64,000 nucleotides of DNA, from positions 1 to 64,000 of the forward strand of contig JBDSDD010000055.1 of the NCBI GenBank assembly GCA_039920745.1, in the 5' to 3' direction. Below are positions 40,487-52,186 of this stretch, piece by piece. A program made the translations under genes and the position numbers. The DNA is from Scleromatobacter sp039920745 (lineage in GTDB: Bacteria; Pseudomonadota; Gammaproteobacteria; Burkholderiales; Burkholderiaceae_C). The notes beneath the pieces were generated by a model, which was not told where the DNA came from, searched no databases, and saw only the letters and a list, made by a program, of their open reading frames with translations. How positions within the stretch are numbered: position 1 is the stretch's first letter; each line of letters starts with the position of its first letter.

Positions 40487-40503
40487 AACGAATTGAATTC
40501 GTT
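40487..40503. promoter_or_regulatory. LysR-type operator between YeiH and LysR genes
   Basis: AACGAATTGAATTCGTT is a perfect 8-1-8 inverted repeat (40487-40503), AT-rich in a GC-rich setting. It lies 33 bp before the LysR gene and 63 bp before the YeiH gene. Position between divergent genes and symmetric form are typical of a LysR recognition site. Confidence 0.7.
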
Positions 40504-40535
40504 AAATCAAGCTATAAAACAGGTAGAGTTAATGC

Positions 40536-41441
40536 ATGCGGATCACCTTGCGCCAACTGGCCATCTTCACGGCCGTGGCCGATGCCGGCAGTACGTCGGC
40601 GGCGGCGCAGCGAGTCGCGCTGTCCCAGTCGGCCACCAGCGCCGCGCTCAACGAGCTGGAGGCGGTGCTGGACGCGCGCCTGTTCGACCGCGTCGGCACG
40701 CGCCTCGTGCTCAACGACACCGGCCGCGGCCTGCTGCCTCAGGCGCGCGCGGTGCTCGACGGCGCCGCCGGCATCGAGCTCGAGTTCGGGCTGGGCGGCG
40801 CACCTGGCGAGGCCGGTGCGCCGGCGCTGCTGCGCGTGGGCGCCAGCACCACCATCGGCAACTACCTGCTGCCGACGCTGATCGCGGCTTGGCGGCGCGT
40901 TCGGCCCGACGCGCACGTCGACGTGGAGATCGCCAATACCGGTGCAATTGCGGCGGCGGTCGCGCGCATGGAGGTCGACATCGGCCTGATCGAGGGCCCA
41001 TGCCATGAGCCGGACGTCGTTGCGCAGGCGTGGCGCGAGGAGGAGCTGGTCATCGTCTGCGCGCCGTCGCACGCGCTGCTGCGCGGCGACCCGGCGCGCC
41101 GGCTCAACGTGGCGACGCTGCGCCAGGCCGCGTGGTTGCTGCGCGAGCCCGGCTCGGGCACGCGCGAGGCCGTCGAACAGGCGCTGCAGCCGCACCTGCA
41201 TCAGTTGCAGGAAGGGCTGCACTTCGGCGGCACCGAGGCCATCAAGCAGGCGGCGGTCGAGGGGTTGGGCTTCACGTGCCTGTCGCTGTTCGCGGTGCAG
41301 GACCTGGTCACGCTGGGCCGACTCGTGCGGGTGCAGACCACGCTGCCGCGGCTCGCACGCCGGTTCTGGCTGATCCACCACCGGCGCAAGCAGTTCTCGC
41401 GCAGCCTCGCGGCCTTCATCGACTTTTGCCAGCAGGGTTGA
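40536..41441 (+). CDS. LysR family transcriptional regulator
   Basis: A 301-residue LysR regulator. The N-terminal winged helix is RQLAIFTAVADAGSTSAAAQ, then SQSATSAALNELEAVLDARLFDR. The effector-binding domain follows from about residue 90 (LLRVGASTTIGNYLLPTLIAAWR). It resembles regulators of YeiH-type exporters, which sense a sulphur compound, although I cannot name the ligand. Divergent from the YeiH-like gene with an 8-1-8 palindrome between them. Confidence 0.93.
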   Translation: MRITLRQLAIFTAVADAGSTSAAAQRVALSQSATSAALNELEAVLDARLFDRVGTRLVLNDTGRGLLPQARAVLDGAAGIELEFGLGGAPGEAGAPALLRVGASTTIGNYLLPTLIAAWRRVRPDAHVDVEIANTGAIAAAVARMEVDIGLIEGPCHEPDVVAQAWREEELVIVCAPSHALLRGDPARRLNVATLRQAAWLLREPGSGTREAVEQALQPHLHQLQEGLHFGGTEAIKQAAVEGLGFTCLSLFAVQDLVTLGRLVRVQTTLPRLARRFWLIHHRRKQFSRSLAAFIDFCQQG

Positions 41442-41485
41442 AGGCGTCGGGGTATCGTCGCGGCGGCACACGACCGGGACTCCGC

Positions 41486-42160
41486 ATGACCGACAACGAC
41501 CGCTTCGAACTGTTCTCCTACTGGCGCACCTCCGCGACGTATCGCGTACGGGTCGCGTTCAACTTCAAGGGGGTCAAGCCGCGCGAGACCATCATCGACA
41601 TCGACGCCGGCGACCAGCATGGCGAGGCGTTCCGACACATCAACCCGCTGGGCGGGATCCCTGCGCTGATCGACCATGGCGTGGGCCAGTCCCACGTTCC
41701 GATGACGCAGTCGCTGGCGATCCTCGAGTTCCTCGACGAGATCTATCCCGCGCCGCCGCTGCTGCCCGCCGACGCGCACGGCCGCGCCCGCGTGCGATCG
41801 CTCGCGCAGATGCTCGCAGTCGACACGCATCCGCTGATCACGCCGCGCGTGCGCAAGTATCTGAACACCCACGCCGGCTTCGACGCCGACCAGTGGCGCG
41901 CGTGGCAGATGCAGTGGTTCGGCGCCGGCCTGCACGCCATCGAGCAGCGCCTCGCCAGCGAGCCTGGCACTGGCCGCTTCTGCCACGGCGACGTCCCGAC
42001 GATGGCCGACATCTGCCTGGCCAGCATCGTCGCGGTGATGCGCGTGTTCAAGGTCGACTTCGACGACGTCCCGACGGCCCAGCGGATCATGGCCGAGTGC
42101 GAGAAGCTCGAAGCGTTCGCCGCCGCCGATCCGTCGCGCCAGGCCGGCGCGCCCAAGTGA
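41486..42160 (+). CDS. Glutathione S-transferase family protein (maleylacetoacetate isomerase-like)
   Basis: A 224-residue protein. The N-terminal thioredoxin-fold domain has YWRTSATYRVRVAFNFKGV, where the serine is in the position of the zeta-class catalytic SSxxxR motif (here TSATYR). The glutathione-binding segment is MTQSLAILEFLDEIYP, and the C-terminal helical domain has PTMADICLASIVAV. Such proteins are zeta-class GSTs that isomerise maleylacetoacetate or maleylpyruvate in aromatic degradation. No partner gene for tyrosine breakdown is nearby. Followed 13 bp later by a cupin gene in the same direction. Confidence 0.88.
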   Translation: MTDNDRFELFSYWRTSATYRVRVAFNFKGVKPRETIIDIDAGDQHGEAFRHINPLGGIPALIDHGVGQSHVPMTQSLAILEFLDEIYPAPPLLPADAHGRARVRSLAQMLAVDTHPLITPRVRKYLNTHAGFDADQWRAWQMQWFGAGLHAIEQRLASEPGTGRFCHGDVPTMADICLASIVAVMRVFKVDFDDVPTAQRIMAECEKLEAFAAADPSRQAGAPK

Positions 42161-42173
42161 AGGAGACCCCCGC

Positions 42174-42512
42174 ATGGACAACGGCACGCTGAGCGGTTCG
42201 ACCTACGACGCCTTTCGCGCCCATCCGCTGATGCGCGGCGCCGACGAAGTGCTGGAGCGCCACTGGGCGCCCGACCAGGTCGTCGAGACGCATTCGCACC
42301 CGTTCGACGCCGACGCGGTGGTGACGGCCGGCGAAATGTGGCTGATGCGCGAGGACTCGACGCAGCACCTGCGGGTCGGCGACACCTTCCACCTGGGCGC
42401 CGGCACGCCGCATTCGGAGCGCTATGGGCCCAAGGGCGCGACGTACTGGGTGGCGCGGCGCCACCGCGCCGAGGCAACGGCGGCAGCCGTCGCCGGCCCT
42501 GCGGAGCAGTAA
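42174..42512 (+). CDS. Small cupin-domain protein
   Basis: A 112-residue single-domain cupin. Metal-binding residues lie in ETHSHPFDADAVVTAGEMWL (His-x-His and Glu) and GAGTPHSERYG (His). The fold is complete but too general for substrate prediction; such proteins may be dioxygenases, isomerases or sensors. A good ribosome site (AAGGAGA) precedes the ATG at 42174. It is probably cotranscribed with the GST gene. Confidence 0.88.
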   Translation: MDNGTLSGSTYDAFRAHPLMRGADEVLERHWAPDQVVETHSHPFDADAVVTAGEMWLMREDSTQHLRVGDTFHLGAGTPHSERYGPKGATYWVARRHRAEATAAAVAGPAEQ

Positions 42513-42593
42513 TTTCAGGACGATGTTGATTTCCGACGTCGCCATTCGTCGTTCTCCTGCCTGGTCCTGCAGTCCAGGCTTCGGAAAGGCATC

Positions 42594-43268
42594 ATGAAAT
42601 TGCTCCTCACCTCCGCCGGCATCAAGAATGCCAGCATCCGTGCCGCGATGGTCGAGCTGCTGGGCAAGCCCATCGCCGATTGCGACGCGCTGTGCATCCC
42701 CACCGCGGGCTACGGCCATCCGCATGGAAGCCCAGGGGGCGCTTGGCGATTCGTTTCGGGCAACTCACCTGGTACCCCGATGTGCGAGCTCGGCTGGAAG
42801 TCGGTGGGCCTGCTGGAGCTCACCGCGCTGCCCAGCATCGCCAGGGAGCGCTGGACGCGCTGGGTGCAGGACGCGGACGTGCTGCTGGTCAATGGCGGCG
42901 ACGCGCTGTTCCTGGCGCACTGGATGCGGCTGTCCGGACTCGCGACTTTCCTGGAGACCCAGACGGACAAGGTCTGGGTCGGCCTCAGCGCCGGCAGCAT
43001 GGCCATGACGCCTCGCGTCGGTGACGACTTCATCGAGATGAAGCCGCCCCTCACCGGCGAAGACGTCGCGCTGGGCGTCGTCGGCTTCTCGATCTTTCCG
43101 CACCTGGACTATCCGACGTTCCCGGAGAACTCGATGGCCTGCGCCGAGAAATGGGCGGCGACGCTCGGGTGTGCGTCCTACGCGATCGATGACGAGACGG
43201 CCATCAAGGTGGTGGACGGCAACGTCGAGGTGGTCTCCGAGGGGCACTGGAAGTACTTTGCAGGCTGA
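42594..43268 (+). CDS. Peptidase E-like protein (S51 family, glutamine-amidotransferase fold)
   Basis: A 224-residue protein of the S51/peptidase E group. It opens KLLLTSAGIKNASIRAAMVE and has the nucleophile elbow VGLSAGSMAMTPR (Ser near residue 131) and LVNGGDALFLAHWM. Peptidase E cleaves Asp-Xaa dipeptides, although this longer subgroup is often called Type 1 glutamine amidotransferase-like and may have another role. Catalytic serine is present; histidine may come from IFPHLDYP. Monocistronic or weakly linked to the cupin gene (81-bp gap). Confidence 0.88.
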   Translation: MKLLLTSAGIKNASIRAAMVELLGKPIADCDALCIPTAGYGHPHGSPGGAWRFVSGNSPGTPMCELGWKSVGLLELTALPSIARERWTRWVQDADVLLVNGGDALFLAHWMRLSGLATFLETQTDKVWVGLSAGSMAMTPRVGDDFIEMKPPLTGEDVALGVVGFSIFPHLDYPTFPENSMACAEKWAATLGCASYAIDDETAIKVVDGNVEVVSEGHWKYFAG

Positions 43269-43354
43269 CGACAGGCGATCAGGGAGCACCTCAACGCCGC
43301 AATCACCGGTTAGCCGCTACAGTGCTGCCACCCCTGACAACTCGAGAAAATGCC

Positions 43355-43650
43355 ATGCCCGTCATTCGATCGCTTGCCGCCTTCGTCGCCACTGCAGCCG
43401 CGACACTGACGCTGACCGCTCCGGTGCAAGCCGCCACCTGGGCCTGGAACCACGACGCCTCGGGCATCGCGGCCGCCGGCACGTTCACGACCGCCGACAC
43501 GGCGGACGCGGACGGCTTCTATGCGATCACCAGCATTTCCGGCTCGCGCAACGGCGTCGCAACCAGGACGGTCTACGTCGTGACGGACGAACTGTGCACG
43601 AACCGGCAACTGCTCGCCTGCGAAAAACGTGACGGGCTGGGCGCGGCCGT

Positions 43651-43654
<4 letters not shown>
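43355..43654 (+). CDS. Small secreted protein, unknown
   Basis: A 99-residue protein with a signal peptide (IRSLAAFVATAAATLTLTAPVQA, cleaved after VQA). The mature part of about 75 residues is rich in Thr/Ala/Gly and looks all-beta (TWAWNHDASGIAAAGTFTTA), with two cysteines (ELCTNRQLLACEK) that could form a disulphide. No family recognised; the pattern recalls small PEP-CTERM-like extracellular proteins, but there is no sorting signal. It overlaps the convergent helicase gene by 4 bp. Confidence 0.6.
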
Positions 43655-45909
<2,255 letters not shown>

Positions 45910-45997
45910 GCAGCGGCACGCGCGCGGCTCGCGCGGGTGCTTGGTTCGAAGGAAAACACGGAGTATGACCGGTCAGAGCGCTCCGGAGGGCACACTG

Positions 45998-47308
45998 GTG
46001 AAGATGAATCTCCCTGAAAGTGTCCCAAGGCTGGCCGCGGATCCCCGTGCCACGGCCCTCGCGCGCATGAAACGCGTCGCCGCGGCCCTGCTGGCCGCCG
46101 CACTGGCCGGGCTGGCGCTGGCCGAGTGGCAGGGCGGCCAGGGCGCCTGGGGCTGGCTCGAGGCGTTCTGCGAGGCCTCGGCCGTGGGCGCCGTCGCCGA
46201 CTGGTTCGCCGTCGTCGCGCTGTTCCGCCACCCGTTGGGGCTGCCGCTGCCGCACACGGCCATCATCCCGCGCAGCAAGGCCCGCGTCGCCGACGGCCTG
46301 GCCGCGTTCGTGCGCGATCATTTCCTCGACCCCGAGACGCTGGTGGCCCGGCTGGGCGTGTTCGACCCGGCGCGCCGCCTGGGCGACTGGCTGGCCGATC
46401 CGGCGCGGGTGCGCGACTGGGTCGTCGACGGGCGGCGCTGGGCCCTCAAGGCGGTGGACCTGTTCGACGACGACCGGATGCGCCGGGCGACGCTCGAGCT
46501 GGTCATCGCCCAGGCGCGCCGCTGGAACAGCGCGGCCACGGCAGCCGAGGTGCTGACCGTGCTGACCCAGGGCGGTCGCCATCACGAGTTGCTGGACGCG
46601 GGCCTGGAGAAGATCGGCGGCTTCCTGGGCGAGGAGGAGGTCAAGGCGCGCGTGTCCGAACTGATGGTGCGCCACGCACGCAAGGAGTGGCCGAAGGTGA
46701 TCGGCGTGGTCGAGCTCGTGACGCCGGTGGCACGCATGGCCGACGGCCTGGCCGACAAGCTCGCCGCATCGGTGCTCGGCGAGTTGCGCGACGTGCTGGC
46801 CCAGCCCGAGCACCCGGTGCGCCGGCGCTACGACCAATGGCTGGCCGAGTTCATCGAACGCCTGCGCGACGACGAGGTGCTGGTCGCCGCGTTCGAGCGC
46901 GTCAAGGAGCGCGCGATCACCGATCCCGACGTGCTCGAGTACGCCGGCGCGGTCTGGAGCGACCTCAAGGCCATGCTTCAGGCCGACCTGGCCGATGAAG
47001 AGTCGCTGCTGGGCGACCACATCGCCCAGGCGATGCGCGAGGTCGGCGAGCGTCTGCGCGACGACGAGAGCCTGCGCGTGTCGCTCAACGAACATGTGCT
47101 GTCCGCCGCCGGTCAACTGGCCGCCAACCTGCGCGCCGGGGTCACCACCCACATCGCCCAGACGATCAAGGACTGGGACGATCGCCAGCTCGTCGGGGAG
47201 CTGGAGCTGAGCGTGGGCAAGGATCTGCAGTTCATCCGCATCAACGGCACCGTGGTCGGCGGCCTCGTCGGGCTGGCACTGCATGCGCTGAGGCTGAGTT
47301 TTCACTGA
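45998..47308 (+). CDS. DUF445 family membrane protein
   Basis: A 436-residue protein of the DUF445/YjiN type. A helix near the N-terminus (RVAAALLAAALAGLALAEW) is followed by the family signature WLEAFCEASAVGAVADWFAVVALFRHP and then long helical segments. The last residues (QFIRINGTVVGGLVGLALHAL) contain the closing hydrophobic motif of this family. Function is unknown. I chose GTG at 45998 because GGAGGG ends seven bases before; ATG at 46004 is close behind. Confidence 0.88.
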   Translation: MKMNLPESVPRLAADPRATALARMKRVAAALLAAALAGLALAEWQGGQGAWGWLEAFCEASAVGAVADWFAVVALFRHPLGLPLPHTAIIPRSKARVADGLAAFVRDHFLDPETLVARLGVFDPARRLGDWLADPARVRDWVVDGRRWALKAVDLFDDDRMRRATLELVIAQARRWNSAATAAEVLTVLTQGGRHHELLDAGLEKIGGFLGEEEVKARVSELMVRHARKEWPKVIGVVELVTPVARMADGLADKLAASVLGELRDVLAQPEHPVRRRYDQWLAEFIERLRDDEVLVAAFERVKERAITDPDVLEYAGAVWSDLKAMLQADLADEESLLGDHIAQAMREVGERLRDDESLRVSLNEHVLSAAGQLAANLRAGVTTHIAQTIKDWDDRQLVGELELSVGKDLQFIRINGTVVGGLVGLALHALRLSFH

Positions 47309-47536
47309 GCCTGCTGGCTGCCGTCCGTGGTACAGCACCAAACTGGTGACGTTTTGGGGCGACTCGCTTGCACAGATTTCCGGACTCAAGTCGCACCGGG
47401 GCGTGTCGATAAAGGGACACGGAGGTACGTCCAGCGCCAGCTCGCGCGGCCTGACGTCTCCTCGCAGTCACCGTTCGCGCCCGCCCTCCCTCGTCGCGCT
47501 CCGTTGCATGTTGCTTCCATTCGCCCCGAGCTCACC

Positions 47537-49261
47537 ATGAATCTCAAACTCAAGTTGCCCTTGACCATCACCGGCGCCCTCGCCGCGCTGATGGGCGCTG
47601 CGCTGATCGGCATCTACAGCCTGAACCAGTCGATCGCTTCGTACGAGACCGAAGTCGCTGCGCAGCATGCCCACGAGCGCGCCGTCGGGGACCTGCTGGT
47701 CTCGTTCAAGACGCAGGTCCAGGAGTGGAAGGACACGCTGCTGCGCGGCAAGGATCCGGTCAAGCTCGACAAGCACTGGGGCGCATTCGCCAAGCGCGAA
47801 GCCGATGTGGACGACAAGGCCAAGGCGCTGCTGGCCACGCTGCCGGCCGGGGAGAGCCGCTCGCTGGTGGAGCAGTTCGCCACCGCGCACGTCAAGATGG
47901 GTGTCGACTATCGCAAGGGCTTCGACGCGTTCAAGGCCGCCGAATTCGATCCGAAGGCCGGCGACGCCGCCGTCGCCGGCATGGACCGCGAGCCGGCCCG
48001 CCTGCTCGGCGAGTCCGGCAAGAAGATCGCCGCCGACAGCGCCGCGACCTCCGTCAACGCTGCCGCCCAGGCGCAGCGCGCGACTCTCATCAGCATTGCG
48101 CTGATGCTGGCGGTCGGCATCGCCGGCGCGATCGTTGGCGTCGTCATGAGCCGTCGCATCCTCCGCCCGGTCGACGATGCGCTGAAACTGGCGCGCGCCA
48201 TCGCCGAGGGCGACCTGACGTCCCACGTCAAGGCGTTGGGCGACGACGAGATCGCGCAGTTGCTCCAGGCACTGTCGGCGATGCAGGGCAGCCTGTGCGG
48301 CGTGGTCGGCAACGTGCGGGCCAATTCGGAGAGCGTTTCGACCGCTGCCAGCGAGATCTCGCAAGGCAGCAATGACCTGAGCGTGCGCACCGAGGAACAG
48401 GCCTCGGCACTGCAGCAGGCCGCCTCGTCGATGGAGCAGCTCGGCTCCACCGTGCGCCAGAACGCCGAGAACGCGCTGTCGGCCAACCAGCTCGCGCTGG
48501 GCGCCAGCACCGTCGCACGCAAGGGCGGCGAGGTGGTGGGCGAGGTCGTCGAGACCATGAAGGGCATCAACGACAGCTCCAAACGCATCGTCGACATCAT
48601 CGGCGTGATCGACGGCATCGCCTTCCAGACCAACATCCTCGCGCTGAATGCCGCCGTCGAAGCGGCCCGCGCCGGCGAGCAGGGCCGCGGATTCGCCGTC
48701 GTGGCCAGCGAAGTGCGCAGCCTGGCGCAGCGCAGCGCCGACGCGGCCAAGGAGATCAAGGCGTTGATCTCAGCCAGTGTCGAACGCGTGGAGCACGGCA
48801 CGGCGCTGGTGGACCGCGCCGGCGTGACGATGACCGAGATCGTGACCTCGATCGGGCGCGTCACCGACATCATGGGTGAGATCAGCGCCGCCAGCAGCGA
48901 GCAGAGCGACGGCGTCGGCCAGATCAGCCAGGCGATCGCGCAGATGGACCAGGCGACGCAGCAGAACGCCGCCTTGGTCGAGGAAAGCGCTGCCGCCGCC
49001 GAGAGCCTGCGCGACCAGGCCCAGCAGTTGGTGCAGGTCGTCGCGGTATTCAAGCTCGATGGCGCGGTGCCGATGGCGAACGCGCCGGTGGCCAGGCCGG
49101 CCGCCGCGGCTGCCAGGCCGCACGCCAAGCCAGCTCTCGCACACCCGCCCGCACACCGGCCCGCACGCAAACCCGCGCCCGTGCACGCGAAGGTCGCTGC
49201 GCCGGCCGCGGCTCCTGCAGCGGCGGTCGCCGCTGGCGCGGACGAGTGGGAATCGTTCTGA
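47537..49261 (+). CDS. Methyl-accepting chemotaxis protein with CheR/CheB tether
   Basis: A 574-residue chemoreceptor. TM1 (residues about 8-30), a small periplasmic helical sensor domain (to about 185, VQEWKDTLLRGKDP), TM2 (IALMLAVGIAGAIVGVVMS), HAMP (RRILRPVDDALKLARAIAEG), and a signalling hairpin whose tip is IIGVIDGIAFQTNILALNAAVEAARAG (split in text). An alanine/proline-rich linker ends in EWESF at the very C-terminus, a NWETF-type pentapeptide that tethers CheR. The ligand domain is of the small four-helix type with a WxxxLLRG pattern common in Burkholderiales. No che genes are nearby, so it is an orphan receptor gene. Confidence 0.94.
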   Translation: MNLKLKLPLTITGALAALMGAALIGIYSLNQSIASYETEVAAQHAHERAVGDLLVSFKTQVQEWKDTLLRGKDPVKLDKHWGAFAKREADVDDKAKALLATLPAGESRSLVEQFATAHVKMGVDYRKGFDAFKAAEFDPKAGDAAVAGMDREPARLLGESGKKIAADSAATSVNAAAQAQRATLISIALMLAVGIAGAIVGVVMSRRILRPVDDALKLARAIAEGDLTSHVKALGDDEIAQLLQALSAMQGSLCGVVGNVRANSESVSTAASEISQGSNDLSVRTEEQASALQQAASSMEQLGSTVRQNAENALSANQLALGASTVARKGGEVVGEVVETMKGINDSSKRIVDIIGVIDGIAFQTNILALNAAVEAARAGEQGRGFAVVASEVRSLAQRSADAAKEIKALISASVERVEHGTALVDRAGVTMTEIVTSIGRVTDIMGEISAASSEQSDGVGQISQAIAQMDQATQQNAALVEESAAAAESLRDQAQQLVQVVAVFKLDGAVPMANAPVARPAAAAARPHAKPALAHPPAHRPARKPAPVHAKVAAPAAAPAAAVAAGADEWESF

Positions 49262-49302
49262 CCGGCTGAAGTAAAGTGGTCGCTCCACCAGGAGCGAACA
49301 CG

Positions 49303-50592
49303 ATGCGCAAGGCAGCGGCCACGACACGGATATTGATGGGCGCCCTCGCGGCGCTGTGGGGCGGCAGCGCGCTGGCGGCCACCGCCGTCATCACGGCCGA
49401 CCGGATGCTGGACGTGCTCACCGGCAAGATGGTGGAGCAGCCCGCGGTGGTCGTCGTCGACGGCCGCATCAAGGCCGTGCTCGTGCAGGGATCCGCCGCG
49501 ATCCCCAAGGATGCGACCCGCATCGACCTGCCCGGGCAGACGCTGCTGCCGGGCCTGATCGACATGCACGTCCACCTGACGTCCGACGCGACGATCGACG
49601 GCAACCGCTACCTCGACTACACCGACGCCTTCTGGGTCGCGGTGGGCGTGGCCAACGCCAAGGCGATGCTGGAGGCCGGCTTCACCACCGTGCGCAACGT
49701 CGGCTCCAACGACTACGGCGACGTCGGCCTGAAGCAGGCGGTCGAGGGCGGCTACATCCCCGGGCCCCGCATCGTGCCCGCCACGTTCGCGCTCGGTGCC
49801 ACCGGCGGCCACTGCGATGGCACCGAAGGCCTGCCGCCCAGCTACGCGCCGGTGGCCACGCCCTCGGTGGCCGATGGGCCAGAAGCCTTCCGCAGACTGG
49901 TGCGCACCGTCCACAAGTACGGCGCCGAAGTCATCAAGATCTGCGCCACCGGCGGCGTGCTTTCACGCACCGACGCGGCCGGCGCACAGCAGATGAGCTA
50001 TGAGGAGATCAAGGCCGTCACCGACGAGGCGCACCGCCTGGGCCTGAAGGTGGCGGCGCACGCGCACGGTCTGTCGGGCATCAACGACTGCCTGCGCGCG
50101 GGCGTCGACACCATCGAGCACGCCAGCCTGGCCGACGAGGAGTCGTTCAAGCTGGCCAGGGAGCACGGCGCCTGGTTCTCGATGGACATCTACGACGACG
50201 ACTACATCCTGGCCGAAGGCAAGAAGAACGGCATGTACGAGGAGTCGTTGGCCAAGGAGCGCGCGCTGGGCCTGAAGCAGCGCCAGACCTTTCACGCCGC
50301 ATACAACGCTGGCGTCAAGATGATCTTCGGCACCGACAACGGCGGCGTGTTCCCGGCTGGCCAGAACGCACTGCAGTTCGCCAAGATGGTGGAGTGGGGC
50401 ATGCCCGCGCTCGAGGCCATCCGCGCGGCCACGCGCAACGCGGCGCAGGCGCTCGGGCGCGAGGGCGATGTCGGCGCGATCGAGGTCGGCCGCTACGGCG
50501 ACTTCGTGGCGGTCAAGGGCGATCCGTTGCGCGACATCCGGCTGCTGGAGCATCCGGCCACGGTCATCAAGGGCGGCCAACGCGTCAAGTGA
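49303..50592 (+). CDS. Secreted metal-dependent amidohydrolase
   Basis: A 429-residue amidohydrolase with a signal peptide (ILMGALAALWGGSALA). Metal ligands are visible: DMHVHL (His89, His91), a candidate carboxylated lysine in AEVIKICATGG, AAHAHG, DTIEHAS and FGTDNGG. The family includes Xaa-Pro dipeptidases and aryldialkylphosphatase-like enzymes (PF01979), located in the periplasm. Substrate is probably a dipeptide, but the sequence alone does not show which. AGGAG precedes the ATG at 49303. It follows the chemoreceptor by 41 bp. Confidence 0.9.
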   Translation: MRKAAATTRILMGALAALWGGSALAATAVITADRMLDVLTGKMVEQPAVVVVDGRIKAVLVQGSAAIPKDATRIDLPGQTLLPGLIDMHVHLTSDATIDGNRYLDYTDAFWVAVGVANAKAMLEAGFTTVRNVGSNDYGDVGLKQAVEGGYIPGPRIVPATFALGATGGHCDGTEGLPPSYAPVATPSVADGPEAFRRLVRTVHKYGAEVIKICATGGVLSRTDAAGAQQMSYEEIKAVTDEAHRLGLKVAAHAHGLSGINDCLRAGVDTIEHASLADEESFKLAREHGAWFSMDIYDDDYILAEGKKNGMYEESLAKERALGLKQRQTFHAAYNAGVKMIFGTDNGGVFPAGQNALQFAKMVEWGMPALEAIRAATRNAAQALGREGDVGAIEVGRYGDFVAVKGDPLRDIRLLEHPATVIKGGQRVK

Positions 50593-50604
50593 ACGCGCGG
50601 CGCG

Positions 50605-51825
50605 TCAGGGACTGAAAGCCAGGCTCGCCAAGGCCTGCAACTGAGTCGCGTCGGGGAAGCTGCGCACGCGCCAGCGGTCGGGCGACTCGGTCGTCGTCTC
50701 CATTCGCTGGCCCACGACGCGGCAGGCGTCGGCCCAGGGCACCAGCAGCGTCTCGGTCGCACCGGCCTTCTTGAACGCGAACGCGATCAGGTCGGCGCGC
50801 GGCAGCAGCGTGTCGACGTCGACCGCCCACATGCCGAAGCTGGTGGTGGCGTGGTCGCGCAGGGACAGCATCTGGAACGGGGCGACGAAGATATCGATGT
50901 CGGTGCGTTGGTGGTGCGCGTCGAGCATCTCCTTCTGCGTCTCGTACAGCATGGCCTCGTTGCGCAGGTTCAGCAGCTGCCATTCGGCCACGGCTGCCTG
51001 TGGCGCGTGCGCCCGCCACTGCGTCTCGTGCAGGCGCAGCAGCTGGAACGACAGCCAGCGCTGGTTCTCGCTGGCGTGATCCTCGATGATCTTGGCCATG
51101 AGCGCGATACCCGCGTCGTTGCCGGCGCTGGTGAGCATCAGCGCGTTGCGGAACGGCACGGCGACGATCGGGTCGCGCACGCCGACGCGGTGGATCAGGT
51201 CGGGCAGCAGGATGCGCGAGCTGTCGTAGGCGTCGCCCCATTCGCCCGACCAGACGCCCTGGCCCAGTTGCTGCCAGCCGCCGTGCTCGGGCAGCGCGCG
51301 CAGGTTGTCCAGCGCGTCGGCCAGGGCCTGCTCGAAGCTGACCTGCCACTTGGGCAGCTCGTGCTCGTTGACGTAGGCCATCGACGTGGGGCGATCGCAC
51401 ACCAGTGCGATGACCAGGTCGTCGACCAGCGGCCGGGTGGCCGGCACGAACTGCGGGCTCGCTCCGCCCCCGGTGGCCAGCGTGGACAGCGCCACGATGC
51501 CGATGTCGCCACGCCGCCGGATCACCGGCATCAGCAGCGGGCGGGCCTCGGCGTAGCTGGCGGGGATCGAGTTGTCGGGCGACAGCATGCCCTGGAGAAA
51601 GCGCTGGAGCAGCGCCGGACGATCGGCGCGCCGGCAACGCTGCAGGTCGTGCAGCAGGTTGCCCAGGAACAGCCGCATCTCGCCGCCGTGCAGGCGAAAG
51701 CTCATCTCGCCCAGGGCAAAGTCGACCCGCAGATCCTGAGCTTCGCATCGGTGGAGCTCGCGCGTGATGTCACGCACGACCGATTTCAACGTCGGCGCGC
51801 CGAAAAGCCGATCCAGGAACCCCAT
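50605..51825 (-). CDS. Unknown protein, 406 residues
   Basis: A soluble protein without signal peptide or obvious domain. It opens GFLDRLFGAPTLKSVVRDIT and contains several patterns such as VPFRNALMLTSAGNDAG and HELPKWQVSFEQALADALDNL. A distant likeness to DUF1444-type proteins (a DUF of unknown function in Bacillus and relatives) is possible but weak. GAGGGAG lies upstream of the ATG at 51825. Convergent with the amidohydrolase gene, 12-bp gap. I do not know its role. Confidence 0.6.
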   Translation of the reverse strand: MGFLDRLFGAPTLKSVVRDITRELHRCEAQDLRVDFALGEMSFRLHGGEMRLFLGNLLHDLQRCRRADRPALLQRFLQGMLSPDNSIPASYAEARPLLMPVIRRRGDIGIVALSTLATGGGASPQFVPATRPLVDDLVIALVCDRPTSMAYVNEHELPKWQVSFEQALADALDNLRALPEHGGWQQLGQGVWSGEWGDAYDSSRILLPDLIHRVGVRDPIVAVPFRNALMLTSAGNDAGIALMAKIIEDHASENQRWLSFQLLRLHETQWRAHAPQAAVAEWQLLNLRNEAMLYETQKEMLDAHHQRTDIDIFVAPFQMLSLRDHATTSFGMWAVDVDTLLPRADLIAFAFKKAGATETLLVPWADACRVVGQRMETTTESPDRWRVRSFPDATQLQALASLAFSP

Positions 51826-52146
51826 CGACACTCCCTCTTGTGGTGTCGGCCAATTGTCCACGAGCTCGGACGGCGGCGCCCGTCGAAAAGCTGTCAGTGG
51901 TGGCGCGAGATCAATCGACGTTGGCGGCGAGCGGCCTGGCGACCGTGCCACGGGGACGATGCAATCTCCAGGGGCGCAAGTCAGGGCTTTCGCCGTTTGA
52001 CTGCCCAGGTTGTGATCGTGGCTTTCGGCCAGGAGCCGGCGGCGGCGAAAGTGAGCGATCGAGGCCATGATCTGACTTGGCCAAGGGGAGCAATTTGCCG
52101 TTGATCTTCGCGCTCGACGACCGCTGAGATCGTCTGAGAAAGCGCC
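51826..52146. other. Intergenic region, no feature seen
   Basis: Frames on both strands are open over parts of this region but show no codon-like or family pattern. It must hold the promoter of the 406-residue gene (left edge). The T-rich stretch near 52133-52140 belongs to the terminator described next. Confidence 0.4.
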
Positions 52147-52179
52147 CGCGCGGCGGTGACGACCTGTCCTTGCCGCGCG
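52147..52179 (-). terminator. Possible terminator of the repeat-protein gene
   Basis: CGCGCGGC (52147-52154) pairs with GCCGCGCG (52172-52179) around a 17-base loop, starting 8 bp after the stop codon of the gene on the minus strand. On that strand it is followed by a short CTTTCTC run. The stem is perfect, but the loop is long and the T-run interrupted. Confidence 0.45.
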
Positions 52180-52186
52180 AGATCGC

